Shown: positions 42,801 to 51,609, counted from the stretch's first letter. The stretch is DNA of 64,000 bases from an uncultured Chloroflexota bacterium (GCA_902786265.1 CADACE010000027.1:8844-72843); one strand, 5' to 3'. Made by a program: numbers and translations. The notes: a model not told the origin generated them from the sequence alone.

Positions 42801-42947
42801 GCATACATATTACCTGTAATTTTAATTTTACCGAAGAATCAAAAGCGGACAATAGCCAAATATCAGGTATTTTCCATCTGAATATCACATATTTGTCAGA
42901 CAAATAGAAGAATTGTCACAAATTCGGAATATTTTCTCAGAATCACT

Positions 42948-42975
42948 TTGATTTTCAGCAAAACAGTGGTAAGCT
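42948..42975 (+). promoter_or_regulatory. candidate promoter of the aro operon
   Basis: TTGATT at 42948-42953 and TAAGCT at 42970-42975 are separated by 16 bases. This would put the transcript start shortly before the leader-peptide ribosome site. Confidence 0.45.
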
Positions 42976-43002
42976 AAAGACATCTGAACAAGAGGTTACT
43001 CA

Positions 43003-43068
43003 ATGAATAATATCTTTACCGCCTATACCTATTATTTCCGCTTTGGCTATTATTACTCAAGGCGTTAA
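43003..43068 (+). CDS. aromatic leader peptide of the aro operon
   Basis: A 21-codon frame with GAGG upstream encodes a peptide in which residues 5, 12 and 14 are Phe and residues 8, 10, 11, 16, 17 and 18 are Tyr; none is Trp. Runs of tyrosine and phenylalanine codons placed ahead of a terminator, directly before the gene for the first enzyme of aromatic synthesis, are the classic sign of transcription attenuation. Ribosome stalling when charged tRNA-Tyr or tRNA-Phe is scarce would favour the antiterminator. The peptide has no separate function. It is too short for standard gene callers. Confidence 0.85.
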   Translation: MNNIFTAYTYYFRFGYYYSRR

Positions 43069-43070
43069 TT

Positions 43071-43137
43071 GGTTTGGCTGTAAAAGAAACCTCTGAAGAG
43101 ACAAATTTCAGAAAAACGAAGACCTGCAGCCAAAACC
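43071..43137 (+). promoter_or_regulatory. candidate antiterminator pairing
   Basis: The segment ggtttggctgta (43071-43082), just after the leader stop codon, is complementary to 43125-43137 (tgcagccaaaacc) with one bulged A and one wobble. The second segment includes the loop and the top of the terminator stem, so the two folds compete. A smaller tctgaa/ttcaga hairpin lies between them. Confidence 0.6.
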
Positions 43138-43150
43138 GCAGGTCTTTTTT
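43120..43150 (+). terminator. attenuator terminator of the aro operon
   Basis: Perfect eight-base arms (43120-43127 and 43138-43145) with a ten-base loop and a run of T to 43150. It lies between the leader peptide and the GGAGG of aroF. Confidence 0.92.
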
Positions 43151-43166
43151 ATAGGAGGAAAAGTCC

Positions 43167-44192
43167 ATGATCGTCGTATTAAAACCCAATCCAAATCCTG
43201 AACAGGTAGAAGGATTTATTTCCTGGCTGGAAGGCAAAGGAATTTCCGTTCATAAATCCGTCGGTGTCAACGAAACGGTATTCGGTCTGGTCGGTGATAC
43301 CGCGTCACTGGATATCGGCCTGATCGCAGCCCTTGATATTGTTGAGGACGTCAAACGGATCGTCGAACCATATAAAGACGCGAACCGCAAATTCCATCCG
43401 GAGGATACAGTCATCCCGGTGGGTAATACTCAGGTCGGCGGCGGAACACTGACGATCATGGCAGGTCCCTGCTCCGTGGAATCCGAAGAGCAGCTTGTCA
43501 CCATCGCCAAAGCTGTCAAAGCCAGCGGAGCCACCATGCTGCGCGGCGGCGCTTTCAAACCGCGGACCTCACCATATTCCTTCCAGGGTCTCGGAGAAGT
43601 CGGCATTCAATATCTGGTGACCGCTAAACAGGAAACCGGACTGCCGATCGTGACTGAACTGATGGAGATCAACCAGATCCCGCTTTTCAAAGATGTGGAC
43701 GTGATCCAGATCGGCGCACGCAACATGCAGAATTTCGATCTGCTCAAAGCCGTCGGGAAGCTGGACAAACCGATCCTGCTCAAACGCGGCATGTCCGCTA
43801 CCTATGAAGAACTGCTGATGAGCGCGGAATACATCATGTCTCAGGGAAACCACAATGTCATCCTTTGTGAACGCGGCATCCGCACCTTCGAAACCTACAC
43901 CCGCAACACGCTGGACCTCACCTGTGTTCCGGTTCTGCGCAAGCTCACCCATCTGCCGATCATCATCGATCCTTCCCATGCCACCGGGAAATACTTCCTC
44001 GTTCCGCCCATGGCACTGGCCGCGGTGGCATCCGGAGCTGACGGTCTGGAAATCGAAGTCCACAACGACCCGCAGCATGCCTGGAGCGACGGCGGACAAT
44101 CCCTGCGCCCGGATAAATTTGATAAACTCGCCGGAATGCTGAAAACCACCCATGAATTCGTCAAGACCCAGCCGATCCGCGAATGGGAATAA
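43167..44192 (+). CDS. aroF: 3-deoxy-7-phosphoheptulonate synthase (DAHP synthase)
   Basis: The 341-residue enzyme is the AroF/Bacillus-type DAHP synthase, which condenses PEP and erythrose 4-phosphate. An N-terminal ferredoxin-like regulatory domain (1-70) precedes the barrel with MAGPCSVES near residue 92, LRGGAFKPRTSPYSFQG near 115, IGARNMQNFDLL near 175, LLKRGMS near 200 and DPSHATG near 270. GGAGG lies before the ATG. It heads the shikimate operon and is preceded by the leader peptide and attenuator. The small N-terminal domain in this class can mediate feedback inhibition. Confidence 0.97.
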   Translation: MIVVLKPNPNPEQVEGFISWLEGKGISVHKSVGVNETVFGLVGDTASLDIGLIAALDIVEDVKRIVEPYKDANRKFHPEDTVIPVGNTQVGGGTLTIMAGPCSVESEEQLVTIAKAVKASGATMLRGGAFKPRTSPYSFQGLGEVGIQYLVTAKQETGLPIVTELMEINQIPLFKDVDVIQIGARNMQNFDLLKAVGKLDKPILLKRGMSATYEELLMSAEYIMSQGNHNVILCERGIRTFETYTRNTLDLTCVPVLRKLTHLPIIIDPSHATGKYFLVPPMALAAVASGADGLEIEVHNDPQHAWSDGGQSLRPDKFDKLAGMLKTTHEFVKTQPIREWE

Positions 44193-44314
44193 TTACCGAT
44201 AATCAGCGGTAAGTGGTCAGATATTGGATGGTAAATAACAGGGATCGGGAAAGTTTGCGGTTAGAATAGAGGGGAAAAACATCCGGTGGTAGAAATAAGG
44301 ATGAAATTAGTATT

Positions 44315-45379
44315 ATGAAGATCGAACAACACCTTCGCGTCAAAGTCGGTGACGGCTATGATGTTTATATCGGCAGCGGCATTCTGGAAAACTGCGGACG
44401 CTTTATCAGCGATCTGTTTCCCATGCGGAACTGCATGATCATCTCAGAAAGCAATGTCGCTCCGTTATATCTGGAAACAGTCCAAAAATCCTGTGAGGCA
44501 GCCGGCCTGCATGTAAGCAGCTTCGTTTTCCCTGCGGGTGAAGATCAAAAAACGCTCGGCACCTTCGGGATGATATTGAATGCCATGGCAGACGCCCATC
44601 TGACCCGCAAGGATTTTGCCATCGCGCTGGGCGGAGGTGTCTGCGGTGATATCACCGGTTTTGCCGCCGGCTGTTACATGCGCGGGATCCCCTTTGTGCA
44701 GATCCCGACCACGGTACTTTCCATGGTCGATTCCTCTGTCGGAGGAAAATGCGCGGTCGACCTGCCGCAGGGGAAGAACCTGGCAGGCGTTTTTCATCAG
44801 CCGTCTCTGGTCCTTTGTGACACTGATACGCTCTCAACTCTTACACCGGAAGTCTTTGCCGATGGCTGCGCGGAAGCCATCAAAACCGGCATTCTGAATG
44901 GCGGGGCATTATACGAGCTGCTGATGGAAGGTCCGGAAGAGGGACGTCTGCCCCAGATCATCGGACACTGCATCGCCTATAAAGGCGGAGTCGTGGAACG
45001 AGACGAAAAAGAACAGGGAGAGCGCAAACTGCTGAACCTCGGACATACTGCCGGTCACGCCATCGAAAAATGCAGTAACTTCGGGATCTCTCATGGGAGC
45101 GCGGTCGCTATCGGCACCGCCATAATGGCCCGTGCCGCTGACGCGCTTGCCTGGAGTACCGAGCCGTTAGGCGAAGAGGTGGAATCCCTGTTGAAAGATT
45201 ACAACCTCCCGGTAATTACCGATTATGAACCGGAAGAGCTGCTGGAAGCCGCGCTTGCCGATAAGAAAAGAAGCGGGAAACTGATAACCATCATCATGCC
45301 CGACGCCATCGGACACTGCGTCATGCGGGAAGTGACCAAGGAACAGCTTCTGGAAGTCTTTACCGCGGGCTGGAGATAG
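44315..45379 (+). CDS. aroB: 3-dehydroquinate synthase
   Basis: The 354-residue enzyme converts DAHP to 3-dehydroquinate using NAD and a divalent metal. Visible motifs are the GGGVCGDITGFAAGCYMRG nucleotide site near residue 108, PTTVLSMVDSSVGGKCAVD near 130, a DGCAEAIK metal-ligand Glu near 187, and LNLGHTAGHAIE near 240 with metal-binding His. The 122-base spacer behind aroF shows only degenerate period-seven sequence around 44209-44258. The TAG stop begins another 7-bp array. Confidence 0.97.
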   Translation: MKIEQHLRVKVGDGYDVYIGSGILENCGRFISDLFPMRNCMIISESNVAPLYLETVQKSCEAAGLHVSSFVFPAGEDQKTLGTFGMILNAMADAHLTRKDFAIALGGGVCGDITGFAAGCYMRGIPFVQIPTTVLSMVDSSVGGKCAVDLPQGKNLAGVFHQPSLVLCDTDTLSTLTPEVFADGCAEAIKTGILNGGALYELLMEGPEEGRLPQIIGHCIAYKGGVVERDEKEQGERKLLNLGHTAGHAIEKCSNFGISHGSAVAIGTAIMARAADALAWSTEPLGEEVESLLKDYNLPVITDYEPEELLEAALADKKRSGKLITIIMPDAIGHCVMREVTKEQLLEVFTAGWR

Positions 45380-45410
45380 GGTACAGGATCCAGAATATAG
45401 TGGATAGGAT
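45376..45410 (+). repeat. 7-bp tandem repeat array inside the aro operon
   Basis: Units atagggt, acaggat, ccagaat, atagtgg, ataggat. The first unit contains the TAG stop of aroB. The array lies between aroB and aroA and does not seem to break the operon. Confidence 0.7.
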
Positions 45411-45440
45411 AAAAAATCAAGACAGAAGGGAAATTACGAA

Positions 45441-46736
45441 ATGGATATAAAAATCAATCCGGGACCGCTGAAAGGGACGCTGCAGGCAATTTCATCAAAA
45501 TCCGAACTGCACCGCATGCTGATATGCGCTGCCTTTGCGGAACGACCGACTGAAATCCTGGCATCCGGTTCCGCTTATGACGGAAAGCACGATCTGCCGA
45601 ATGATATTCTTGCCACAATTTCCTGCCTGACCGTATTAGGGGCAAAATGTGACGTCCGGCCGGGGAAGATCGTTGTCACCCCTGCCGACATTCACAAAGA
45701 ATGGAAAGAGCCCCCTGTTCTGGATTGCAGGGAAAGCGGCTCTACCTTCCGTTTTCTTCTGCCGGTAGCCGCGGCAGTCTGCGGAAAAGCTTCCTTCCGC
45801 GGCAGCGGACGGCTGCCGGAACGCCCGATCGCGGAGCTCTCTGAAGCACTGAAGGCACATGGTGTTTCCTTCTCCTCAGACCATCTGCCCTTTACCATCA
45901 GCGGCCGGCCCACCGGCGGTATTTATGAAATTCCCGGCAATATCAGTTCCCAATATCTGACCGGGCTGCTGCTGACATTGCCGCTGATCAGTGAAAAGGC
46001 GCAGATCTGTCTTACCACAAGCTTAGCCTCCTCCGGATACATCGATATCACGACACAGGTCATGAACGCGTTCGGCGTACAGGTGCTGCAAAAAGAAGGA
46101 GCCTGGCAGCTTGCCGAACAGACCTCATACCAAAGTCCCGGAAGTATTCCTGCCGGCGGCGACTGGTCCAACACGGCAGCCTTTCTGACCGCATCCATGC
46201 TTCGGGAAGGCAGCGAGATCCTTTGCCGGTCCCTGCTGCCTGATTCCGCCCAGGGAGACCGCAATCTGCTTCGTTTTTTGGAAAACTTCGGAGCAGGTAT
46301 TTCCGCCGGGAAGGAAGGGCTGCGGACTGCCGCCGGGATCCTTCACGGAACAACCATTGATATTGACCCCACTCCGGACCTGCTGCCATACCTGGCCATT
46401 GCGGCATGCGCCGCGCAGGGAAAAACGGTATTTTACAATGCCGCACGGCTGCGTCTCAAGGAAAGCGACCGCATCGATTCTACCGCCGCCATGATCCGGA
46501 ACCTCGGGGGTGAAGTGGAAACAGAAGCCGATAAGGTCATCGTGTATGGACACGGCTACCTGCGGGGCGGCACAGTTGACGCCATGAACGATCACCGCAT
46601 CGTGATGTCCGCCGCGATTGCCGCTTCGATCTGCGAAGAACCGGTCATCATCCATGGTGCGGAAGCTGTCAACAAATCCTATCCGACCTTCTTTGAAGAT
46701 TTCGCGGCTATGAAAGGAGACTGTCATGTCCTCTGA
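45441..46736 (+). CDS. aroA: 3-phosphoshikimate 1-carboxyvinyltransferase (EPSP synthase)
   Basis: The 431-residue enzyme transfers enolpyruvyl from PEP to shikimate 3-phosphate. SKSELHRMLICAAFA near residue 18, DCRESGSTFRFLLPVAA near 95, GRLPERPI near 122, the GGDWSNTAAFLTASM segment near 237 and LRLKESDRIDSTAAMIRNLGG near 335 are family motifs. The stop overlaps aroC by eleven bases. The SKSELHR form of the PEP site is typical of Clostridia-type enzymes. Confidence 0.96.
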   Translation: MDIKINPGPLKGTLQAISSKSELHRMLICAAFAERPTEILASGSAYDGKHDLPNDILATISCLTVLGAKCDVRPGKIVVTPADIHKEWKEPPVLDCRESGSTFRFLLPVAAAVCGKASFRGSGRLPERPIAELSEALKAHGVSFSSDHLPFTISGRPTGGIYEIPGNISSQYLTGLLLTLPLISEKAQICLTTSLASSGYIDITTQVMNAFGVQVLQKEGAWQLAEQTSYQSPGSIPAGGDWSNTAAFLTASMLREGSEILCRSLLPDSAQGDRNLLRFLENFGAGISAGKEGLRTAAGILHGTTIDIDPTPDLLPYLAIAACAAQGKTVFYNAARLRLKESDRIDSTAAMIRNLGGEVETEADKVIVYGHGYLRGGTVDAMNDHRIVMSAAIAASICEEPVIIHGAEAVNKSYPTFFEDFAAMKGDCHVL

Positions 46737-47802
46737 ATTCGGAAAAAATCTGCGCGTCAGTGTTTTCGGAGAATCTCACGGAACGGGGATCGGCGTTGTC
46801 GTGAACGGTTTCCCCGCGGGAGAGGCAGTCGATCCGGAGCAGCTGCAGCGTTTCCTTGCCAGACGTGCGCCGGGACAAAGCAGACTGACCACTGCACGCA
46901 AAGAGGCGGATATTCCTGAGTTTTTAAGCGGGATCCGTGATAATGTCCTGACAGGCTCCCCTTTTGCCGCGGTCATCCGCAACACCAACCAGCGTTCCGG
47001 TGACTACAAGGGTTTTGAAGACACACCCAGACCCTCCCACGCGGATTACACTGCCGCTGTCAAATGGCAGGGCGCTGCCGATATGCGCGGCGGCGGACAT
47101 TTTTCCGGCAGGCTCACCGCGCCGCTTTGCGTGGCGGGCGGGATCGCTCTGCAGATCCTTGCGCGGAAGGGTGTTTATGTCGGAGCGCATTTATCCAATG
47201 TCGGAGGTATCCGGGATGACAAATTCCCGCTGTATCCGACTTCGGAATTATTTAATAAACTTACCTCATCTAATTTTCCGGTCCTGAACGCTCAGGCAGG
47301 AGCTGCAATGCAGACAGCGATCCAAAACGCGGCTTCCGAAGGGGACTCCGTAGGAGCCGCCATCGAATGCGCCGTTATCGGACTGCCCGCCGGGCTTGGT
47401 GATCCCATGTTCGACGGCGTGGAAAGTCTGCTGGCATCCGCGCTTTTCGGTATTCCCGGGGTAAAAGGGGTTTCCTTCGGTTCCGGATTTGACTGCGTAT
47501 CCATGCGGGGCTCCGCACATAACGACCCGTTCATGATCAAAGACGGCAGGGTCAGGACCGAAACCAACAACTCCGGCGGCATCCAGGGCGGGATCACCAA
47601 CGGCATGCCGCTCATTCTGCAGGTCGGAATGAAGCCCACCGCGTCGATAGCCTCCATGCAGAAGACCGTTTCGCTTTCCCGCATGGAAGAAACGGAGATC
47701 GAAATTCACGGACGCCACGATCCCTGCATCGCGATTCGTGCTGTTCCGGTCGTTGAAGCTGTCACGGCGCTGGTCCTGCTGGACCTGTTGATCGGAGGAT
47801 AG
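46726..47802 (+). CDS. aroC: chorismate synthase
   Basis: The 358-residue FMN-dependent enzyme makes chorismate from EPSP. FGESHGTGIGVVVNGFPAG at residues 15-33, RRAPGQSRLTTARKE near 46, YTAAVKWQGAADMRGGGHFSGRLTA near 105 and the GSGFDCVSMRGS ... NNSGGIQGGITNG segment near 250-290 are all present. AAAGGAG inside aroA precedes its ATG, and the gene is co-translated with the neighbours. Confidence 0.97.
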   Translation: MSSEFGKNLRVSVFGESHGTGIGVVVNGFPAGEAVDPEQLQRFLARRAPGQSRLTTARKEADIPEFLSGIRDNVLTGSPFAAVIRNTNQRSGDYKGFEDTPRPSHADYTAAVKWQGAADMRGGGHFSGRLTAPLCVAGGIALQILARKGVYVGAHLSNVGGIRDDKFPLYPTSELFNKLTSSNFPVLNAQAGAAMQTAIQNAASEGDSVGAAIECAVIGLPAGLGDPMFDGVESLLASALFGIPGVKGVSFGSGFDCVSMRGSAHNDPFMIKDGRVRTETNNSGGIQGGITNGMPLILQVGMKPTASIASMQKTVSLSRMEETEIEIHGRHDPCIAIRAVPVVEAVTALVLLDLLIGG

Positions 47803-47803
47803 G

Positions 47804-49048
47804 ATGACAGAAATGATTTACGGTCTTATCGGGGAAACGCTGAAACACAGCTGGTCGGTACCGATCCATCACGCGCTGGGCTGCGAGGTTTATCAGCTAT
47901 ACGAACTAAAACCGGATGAATTGGGAACATTTCTCAGGAATAATTCCATCGGCGGATTGAACGTCACGATCCCCTATAAAAAAGCTGTCATTCCTTTCTG
48001 CGCGTCACTGGATCCCTACGCGGAATCCATCGGTTCCGTCAACACACTGGTACCTGATGCGGAAGGAAAGCTCCACGGATATAACACGGACGCGCTGGGA
48101 CTCTCATATATTGCCCGGCGAGCGGGGATCAGCTTCAATGGCGCGAAGGTCGTCATTCTGGGTACAGGCGGCACATCGCTCACCGCTCAGGCAGTTGCCC
48201 GGACCGAAGGCGCGCAGGAAATTGTCGTCGTTTCACGGTCCGGTGAAGTCAATTACAAAAATATCGATGAGCACCGCGATGCGGATATACTGATCAACAC
48301 GACCCCCGTCGGCATGTACCCGCACAACGGAGAATGTCTGGTCTCCTTGGCACAATTTGACGCTTTGAAAGGCGTTTTGGATGTCATTTACAACCCGGCA
48401 AAGACCGAATTGCTGATGCAGGCTGAAAGAGCCGGGATCCCTCACAGCGGCGGGCTGCCGATGCTGGTGGCACAGGCTGTGGCTGCGGAAGAGAAGTTCT
48501 TCGGCAGAAAAATAGCGGACAGCGAAATCGAACGCATCACCGCCATGCTCCGCCGGGATATGACAAATATCGTTCTGATCGGCATGCCGGGCAGCGGCAA
48601 GACCACGATCGGAACGGCTCTGGCTGCAAAGACCGGCAGGGAGATGATCGACATTGACGCGGAGATCGTCAAATCCGCCGGCTGTTCCATTCCGGAAATC
48701 TTTACGCGAGAAGGCGAAGGGAAATTCCGGCAGCTGGAAATGGAAGCTGTCCGGGAAGCCGGAAAGGAAACAGGGAAGATCATCATGACAGGCGGCGGCG
48801 TTGTCACCCGAAGCGCGAATTATGCCCCGCTGCACCAGAACGGACGGATCTATCAGCTGGAGCGGGACCTTTCGGTTCTGCCGGTCGACGGGCGTCCGAT
48901 CTCACAGAAAACAAGCGCTGCGGAGCTTTACCGTCAGCGTGCCCCGCTGTATAAGGATTTCCGGGATGTCCTGATCGACAATAACGGGACAGTTACGGAG
49001 ACTGTGGAAGGAATTTGGAGGGATTTCAATGAAAATACTGGTAATTAA
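47804..49048 (+). CDS. aroEK: shikimate dehydrogenase-shikimate kinase fusion
   Basis: The 414-residue protein joins two pathway steps. Residues 1-250 are AroE: IGETLKHSWSVPIHH for shikimate binding, NVTIPYK with catalytic Lys59, Asp96 in YNTDALG, and the NADP motif LGTGGTS near 119. Residues 254-414 are AroK: P-loop GMPGSGKTT (260-268), ID-ID-AEIV, FR-x-E in GKFRQLEME and GGGVV. The kinase domain lies directly behind AroE with almost no linker. The fusion allows shikimate to pass from dehydrogenase to kinase. GGAGG precedes the ATG. Confidence 0.95.
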   Translation: MTEMIYGLIGETLKHSWSVPIHHALGCEVYQLYELKPDELGTFLRNNSIGGLNVTIPYKKAVIPFCASLDPYAESIGSVNTLVPDAEGKLHGYNTDALGLSYIARRAGISFNGAKVVILGTGGTSLTAQAVARTEGAQEIVVVSRSGEVNYKNIDEHRDADILINTTPVGMYPHNGECLVSLAQFDALKGVLDVIYNPAKTELLMQAERAGIPHSGGLPMLVAQAVAAEEKFFGRKIADSEIERITAMLRRDMTNIVLIGMPGSGKTTIGTALAAKTGREMIDIDAEIVKSAGCSIPEIFTREGEGKFRQLEMEAVREAGKETGKIIMTGGGVVTRSANYAPLHQNGRIYQLERDLSVLPVDGRPISQKTSAAELYRQRAPLYKDFRDVLIDNNGTVTETVEGIWRDFNENTGN

Positions 49049-49460
49049 CGGACCAAATATGAACCTGCTGGGATTGCGGGAACCCGATATTTACGGGAAA
49101 CAGACCTACGCTGACCTGGTAGAAACCTTAAAGAAAAAGGCCGACGAACTGGGTGTGGAAATCTCCTTTATGCAGTCCAATCACGAGGGTGATCTGGTAG
49201 ACGCGATCCAGGGAGCTTACCCTGACACCGACGGTATCATCATCAACCCTGCGGCCTATACGCATACTTCAGTAGCGATCCTGGACGCGGTCAAAGCTGT
49301 GGGGATCCCGACAGTCGAGGTCCATATGTCCGACGTGAAATCCCGCGACGAATTCCGCCAGGTTTCCTACATCCGCCAGGCCTGCATCGCCACCGTCATG
49401 GGCAAAGGCTTCGGATCCTATATCGAAGCACTGGAGCTGCTGGCTGAAAAACAGCGGTAA
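49029..49460 (+). CDS. aroQ: type II 3-dehydroquinate dehydratase
   Basis: The 143-residue enzyme dehydrates 3-dehydroquinate. It shows the type II signature INGPNMNLLGLREPDIYG (residues 6-23, including the catalytic Tyr), NHEGDLVDAI near 51, NPAAYTHTSVAI near 75 with the catalytic His further on in VEVHMS (near 102), and SDVKSRDEFR. It overlaps aroEK by twenty bases and has GGAGGG upstream. The operon thus encodes all seven steps from PEP and erythrose 4-phosphate to chorismate. Confidence 0.97.
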   Translation: MKILVINGPNMNLLGLREPDIYGKQTYADLVETLKKKADELGVEISFMQSNHEGDLVDAIQGAYPDTDGIIINPAAYTHTSVAILDAVKAVGIPTVEVHMSDVKSRDEFRQVSYIRQACIATVMGKGFGSYIEALELLAEKQR

Positions 49461-49572
49461 TTTTTCTACTGTATAGGTCATAAGCGTTTCGGCGATTATG
49501 CAAAACGCGATGATGTCAAGGCTCTGATTGAGGAGCGAATGATTCCTGCATTCTATATTAAAAGTGACATTC

Positions 49573-49614
49573 AAGACCGGAGATTATGAAGATGCAGCTC
49601 CGGTCTTATTTTTT
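49573..49614 (+). terminator. Rho-independent terminator of the aro operon
   Basis: Perfect ten-base arms (49573-49582 and 49598-49607) with a 15-base loop, then A and a run of T. Confidence 0.9.
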
Positions 49615-49649
49615 CCGCTCAAAGTCTGTTCAACAAAAGACCGGATTTT

Positions 49650-51281
49650 TCAATGGACTAATGATGAACCCGGAATCTCAAACTTCCAGTTTCCTTCAAT
49701 AGCATGATCAAGAATGTTCTCGATCATTTCCTGAGCCTCCGCCTGTGTCCACTTTTGGTGGTCCCAATCCTCAACAGTCAAAGTATAATTCTCAGGTCCC
49801 CTTATCCATTCATTATCGACATTATCTGTGCAGGAAAGCCTGATGCCCATTGACTGCGCTTGTGAATTGGTTTCAAAACGATGCTGGATATCCGAACAGG
49901 GACTTCCCTCCCCGGGCTGGGCAAAGAGGCTTCGAACAGTGAGGTTAATCGATTTATCCCACTCTAATTCAAGACCAGTGATATCATAGCCCAGCTGCCC
50001 GCAGATCCTGCCGGGTCTTTCGGCAGTCGCCGGAACTACACCGCCAATGGCTAATGTATCTGCCATAATTTCAATCCCACCCGCCTTAGCCGAGCCCGGT
50101 ATTACCTTCCATTCCCCGTCATCCGGCGCAGTAAAGCAGATCCCGGCCAGCAGCATATCATAAAATCCTGTTTCTGACCAAATTCCTGACCGGCGTGTCT
50201 GCGGAACTGAGACGATATCGAGCGAAACGAGATCCATCGTAATGCCGTTTTGAGTCACGGAGTACAAAGCCTTATCCTCCGGCATCGGGAGACGGGCTTC
50301 CGGATGGATAAAGCGGACGACCTGTTTCGGGAAAGTGTCTTTATTGTTCAAAACAGTGCTCCAGCTTTGGAGATTCCCATCCGCATCAAAATACTCCAGT
50401 TCAAAACTGACGGATTGCGCCCAGACACCCAGATCATACATCGAAAGGAAGCCGTCCGGAACAGACAGCTCAAACTGATCCCTTCGGGTGAAATGAGCAT
50501 CATCGGAGACTACCAGATTCATAAGCTCCTCATCAACAGTTCCGCGAACAGTATCTACCCAAAGCCGCTCTTCCATGATTTCATCATTCAGCCGGTCTGT
50601 TTTCGTTACCAGATGCAGGTAAAGCTTATCAAAGATCACCGCACTGCGTCCCAACCACAGGTCAGCACTGCTGCCAGGAGTGTGGATTCCCTTTTCATCA
50701 ACTGTCGGCCCTTTGTAATTGTCTGATTCAGGATTATGAAACACAAATGACCAATTGTACTTCTCAAGAGGTACCAGGCTGTTCCTATCCCTGCCGTCAC
50801 TGAAAGTGAAAAACAGATCATCAAAGGAAATCCGCAGGCTGTTCCATTTTGTACCGAGAGAAATATTTTGCAATCCGCCATAGAATGCGAATGTCATGGT
50901 CTGCTCATACGGCGCGCCGGTAAATTCACCTGCATTGCCGCCGCCAAGGCGTTGTTCGTTGTTGATATAAACCGAACCGGAAGAGATATGATTGGAAGCT
51001 GAACTTGAAGTTCCCAATGAGACTGTGAACACAGCAAGGTTATTTGTCAGGTAAACATCTTTCAGCGAGATCCGCAGATCATCGGATGCGGAATAGACTG
51101 TACCAAAATCATTCATCTCTCCGCCCTTGTAAATTTTCTCATTCTCGATCGGGAAACCTCCTCCGCCGACAATTGTCACCTTTTCGGGATCGGGTTCCTC
51201 CTGCGCGAAAACGAAATTGAAACAGCTAAACAAAATGCTTACTGCCGTCATTATTGTAAATACAAAATGCTGTAACTTCAT
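49650..51281 (-). CDS. secreted protein of unknown function
   Basis: The 543-residue product has a signal peptide (about 1-26, ending FVFA) and several beta-rich domains with no motif I can name; a DUF4179/DUF5643-like arrangement (ISLKDVYLTNNLAVFTVSLG, then FSDGRD and later LVSLDIV segments) is suggestive but not secure. The ATG at 51281 with GGAGG five bases upstream is preferred over the in-frame start at 51332. It converges with the aro operon. Its large size and export suggest a surface or envelope protein. Confidence 0.7.
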   Translation of the reverse strand: MKLQHFVFTIMTAVSILFSCFNFVFAQEEPDPEKVTIVGGGGFPIENEKIYKGGEMNDFGTVYSASDDLRISLKDVYLTNNLAVFTVSLGTSSSASNHISSGSVYINNEQRLGGGNAGEFTGAPYEQTMTFAFYGGLQNISLGTKWNSLRISFDDLFFTFSDGRDRNSLVPLEKYNWSFVFHNPESDNYKGPTVDEKGIHTPGSSADLWLGRSAVIFDKLYLHLVTKTDRLNDEIMEERLWVDTVRGTVDEELMNLVVSDDAHFTRRDQFELSVPDGFLSMYDLGVWAQSVSFELEYFDADGNLQSWSTVLNNKDTFPKQVVRFIHPEARLPMPEDKALYSVTQNGITMDLVSLDIVSVPQTRRSGIWSETGFYDMLLAGICFTAPDDGEWKVIPGSAKAGGIEIMADTLAIGGVVPATAERPGRICGQLGYDITGLELEWDKSINLTVRSLFAQPGEGSPCSDIQHRFETNSQAQSMGIRLSCTDNVDNEWIRGPENYTLTVEDWDHQKWTQAEAQEMIENILDHAIEGNWKFEIPGSSLVH

Positions 51282-51436
51282 TAATCCTCCTTCTCTGTCC
51301 AAAATACAAGCTGCCTGTATTTGATTAATCATACGTTATCCCGTAACCGTTGTTCCATGAAGGAAGGAAATAATATTATTTTAAGAAAAACATCAATCCG
51401 AAAAGCAAAAAGTCATTTTCAAAAATCAGATATTTG

Positions 51437-51471
51437 CTCCTTAAATTGCAGTATGATTGAAATTTAAGGAG
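51437..51471 (+). repeat. inverted repeat containing a ribosome site
   Basis: Arms ctccttaaatt (51437-51447) and aatttaaggag (51461-51471) are perfect, and outer bases extend the pairing with one mismatch. The right arm is a strong Shine-Dalgarno followed by ATG at 51477, so the site would be masked when folded. Confidence 0.65.
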
Positions 51472-51564
51472 TAAACATGTTAAAAACAGCATGAATACTG
51501 AACAATGAATTCGCAGATTACGGAAAACCTGCAGGAGCGCTGATTCAATAAAAACGGAGAGATA

Positions 51565-51609
51565 AAAAAGGCGGACGCAGATGAAAGGTCCTTTCTGCTC
51601 CGCCTTTTT
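51565..51609 (-). terminator. Rho-independent terminator of the SDR gene
   Basis: Eleven-base perfect arms (51565-51575 and 51599-51609) include an A5/T5 end, so the stem works for the minus-strand SDR transcript. Confidence 0.88.
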
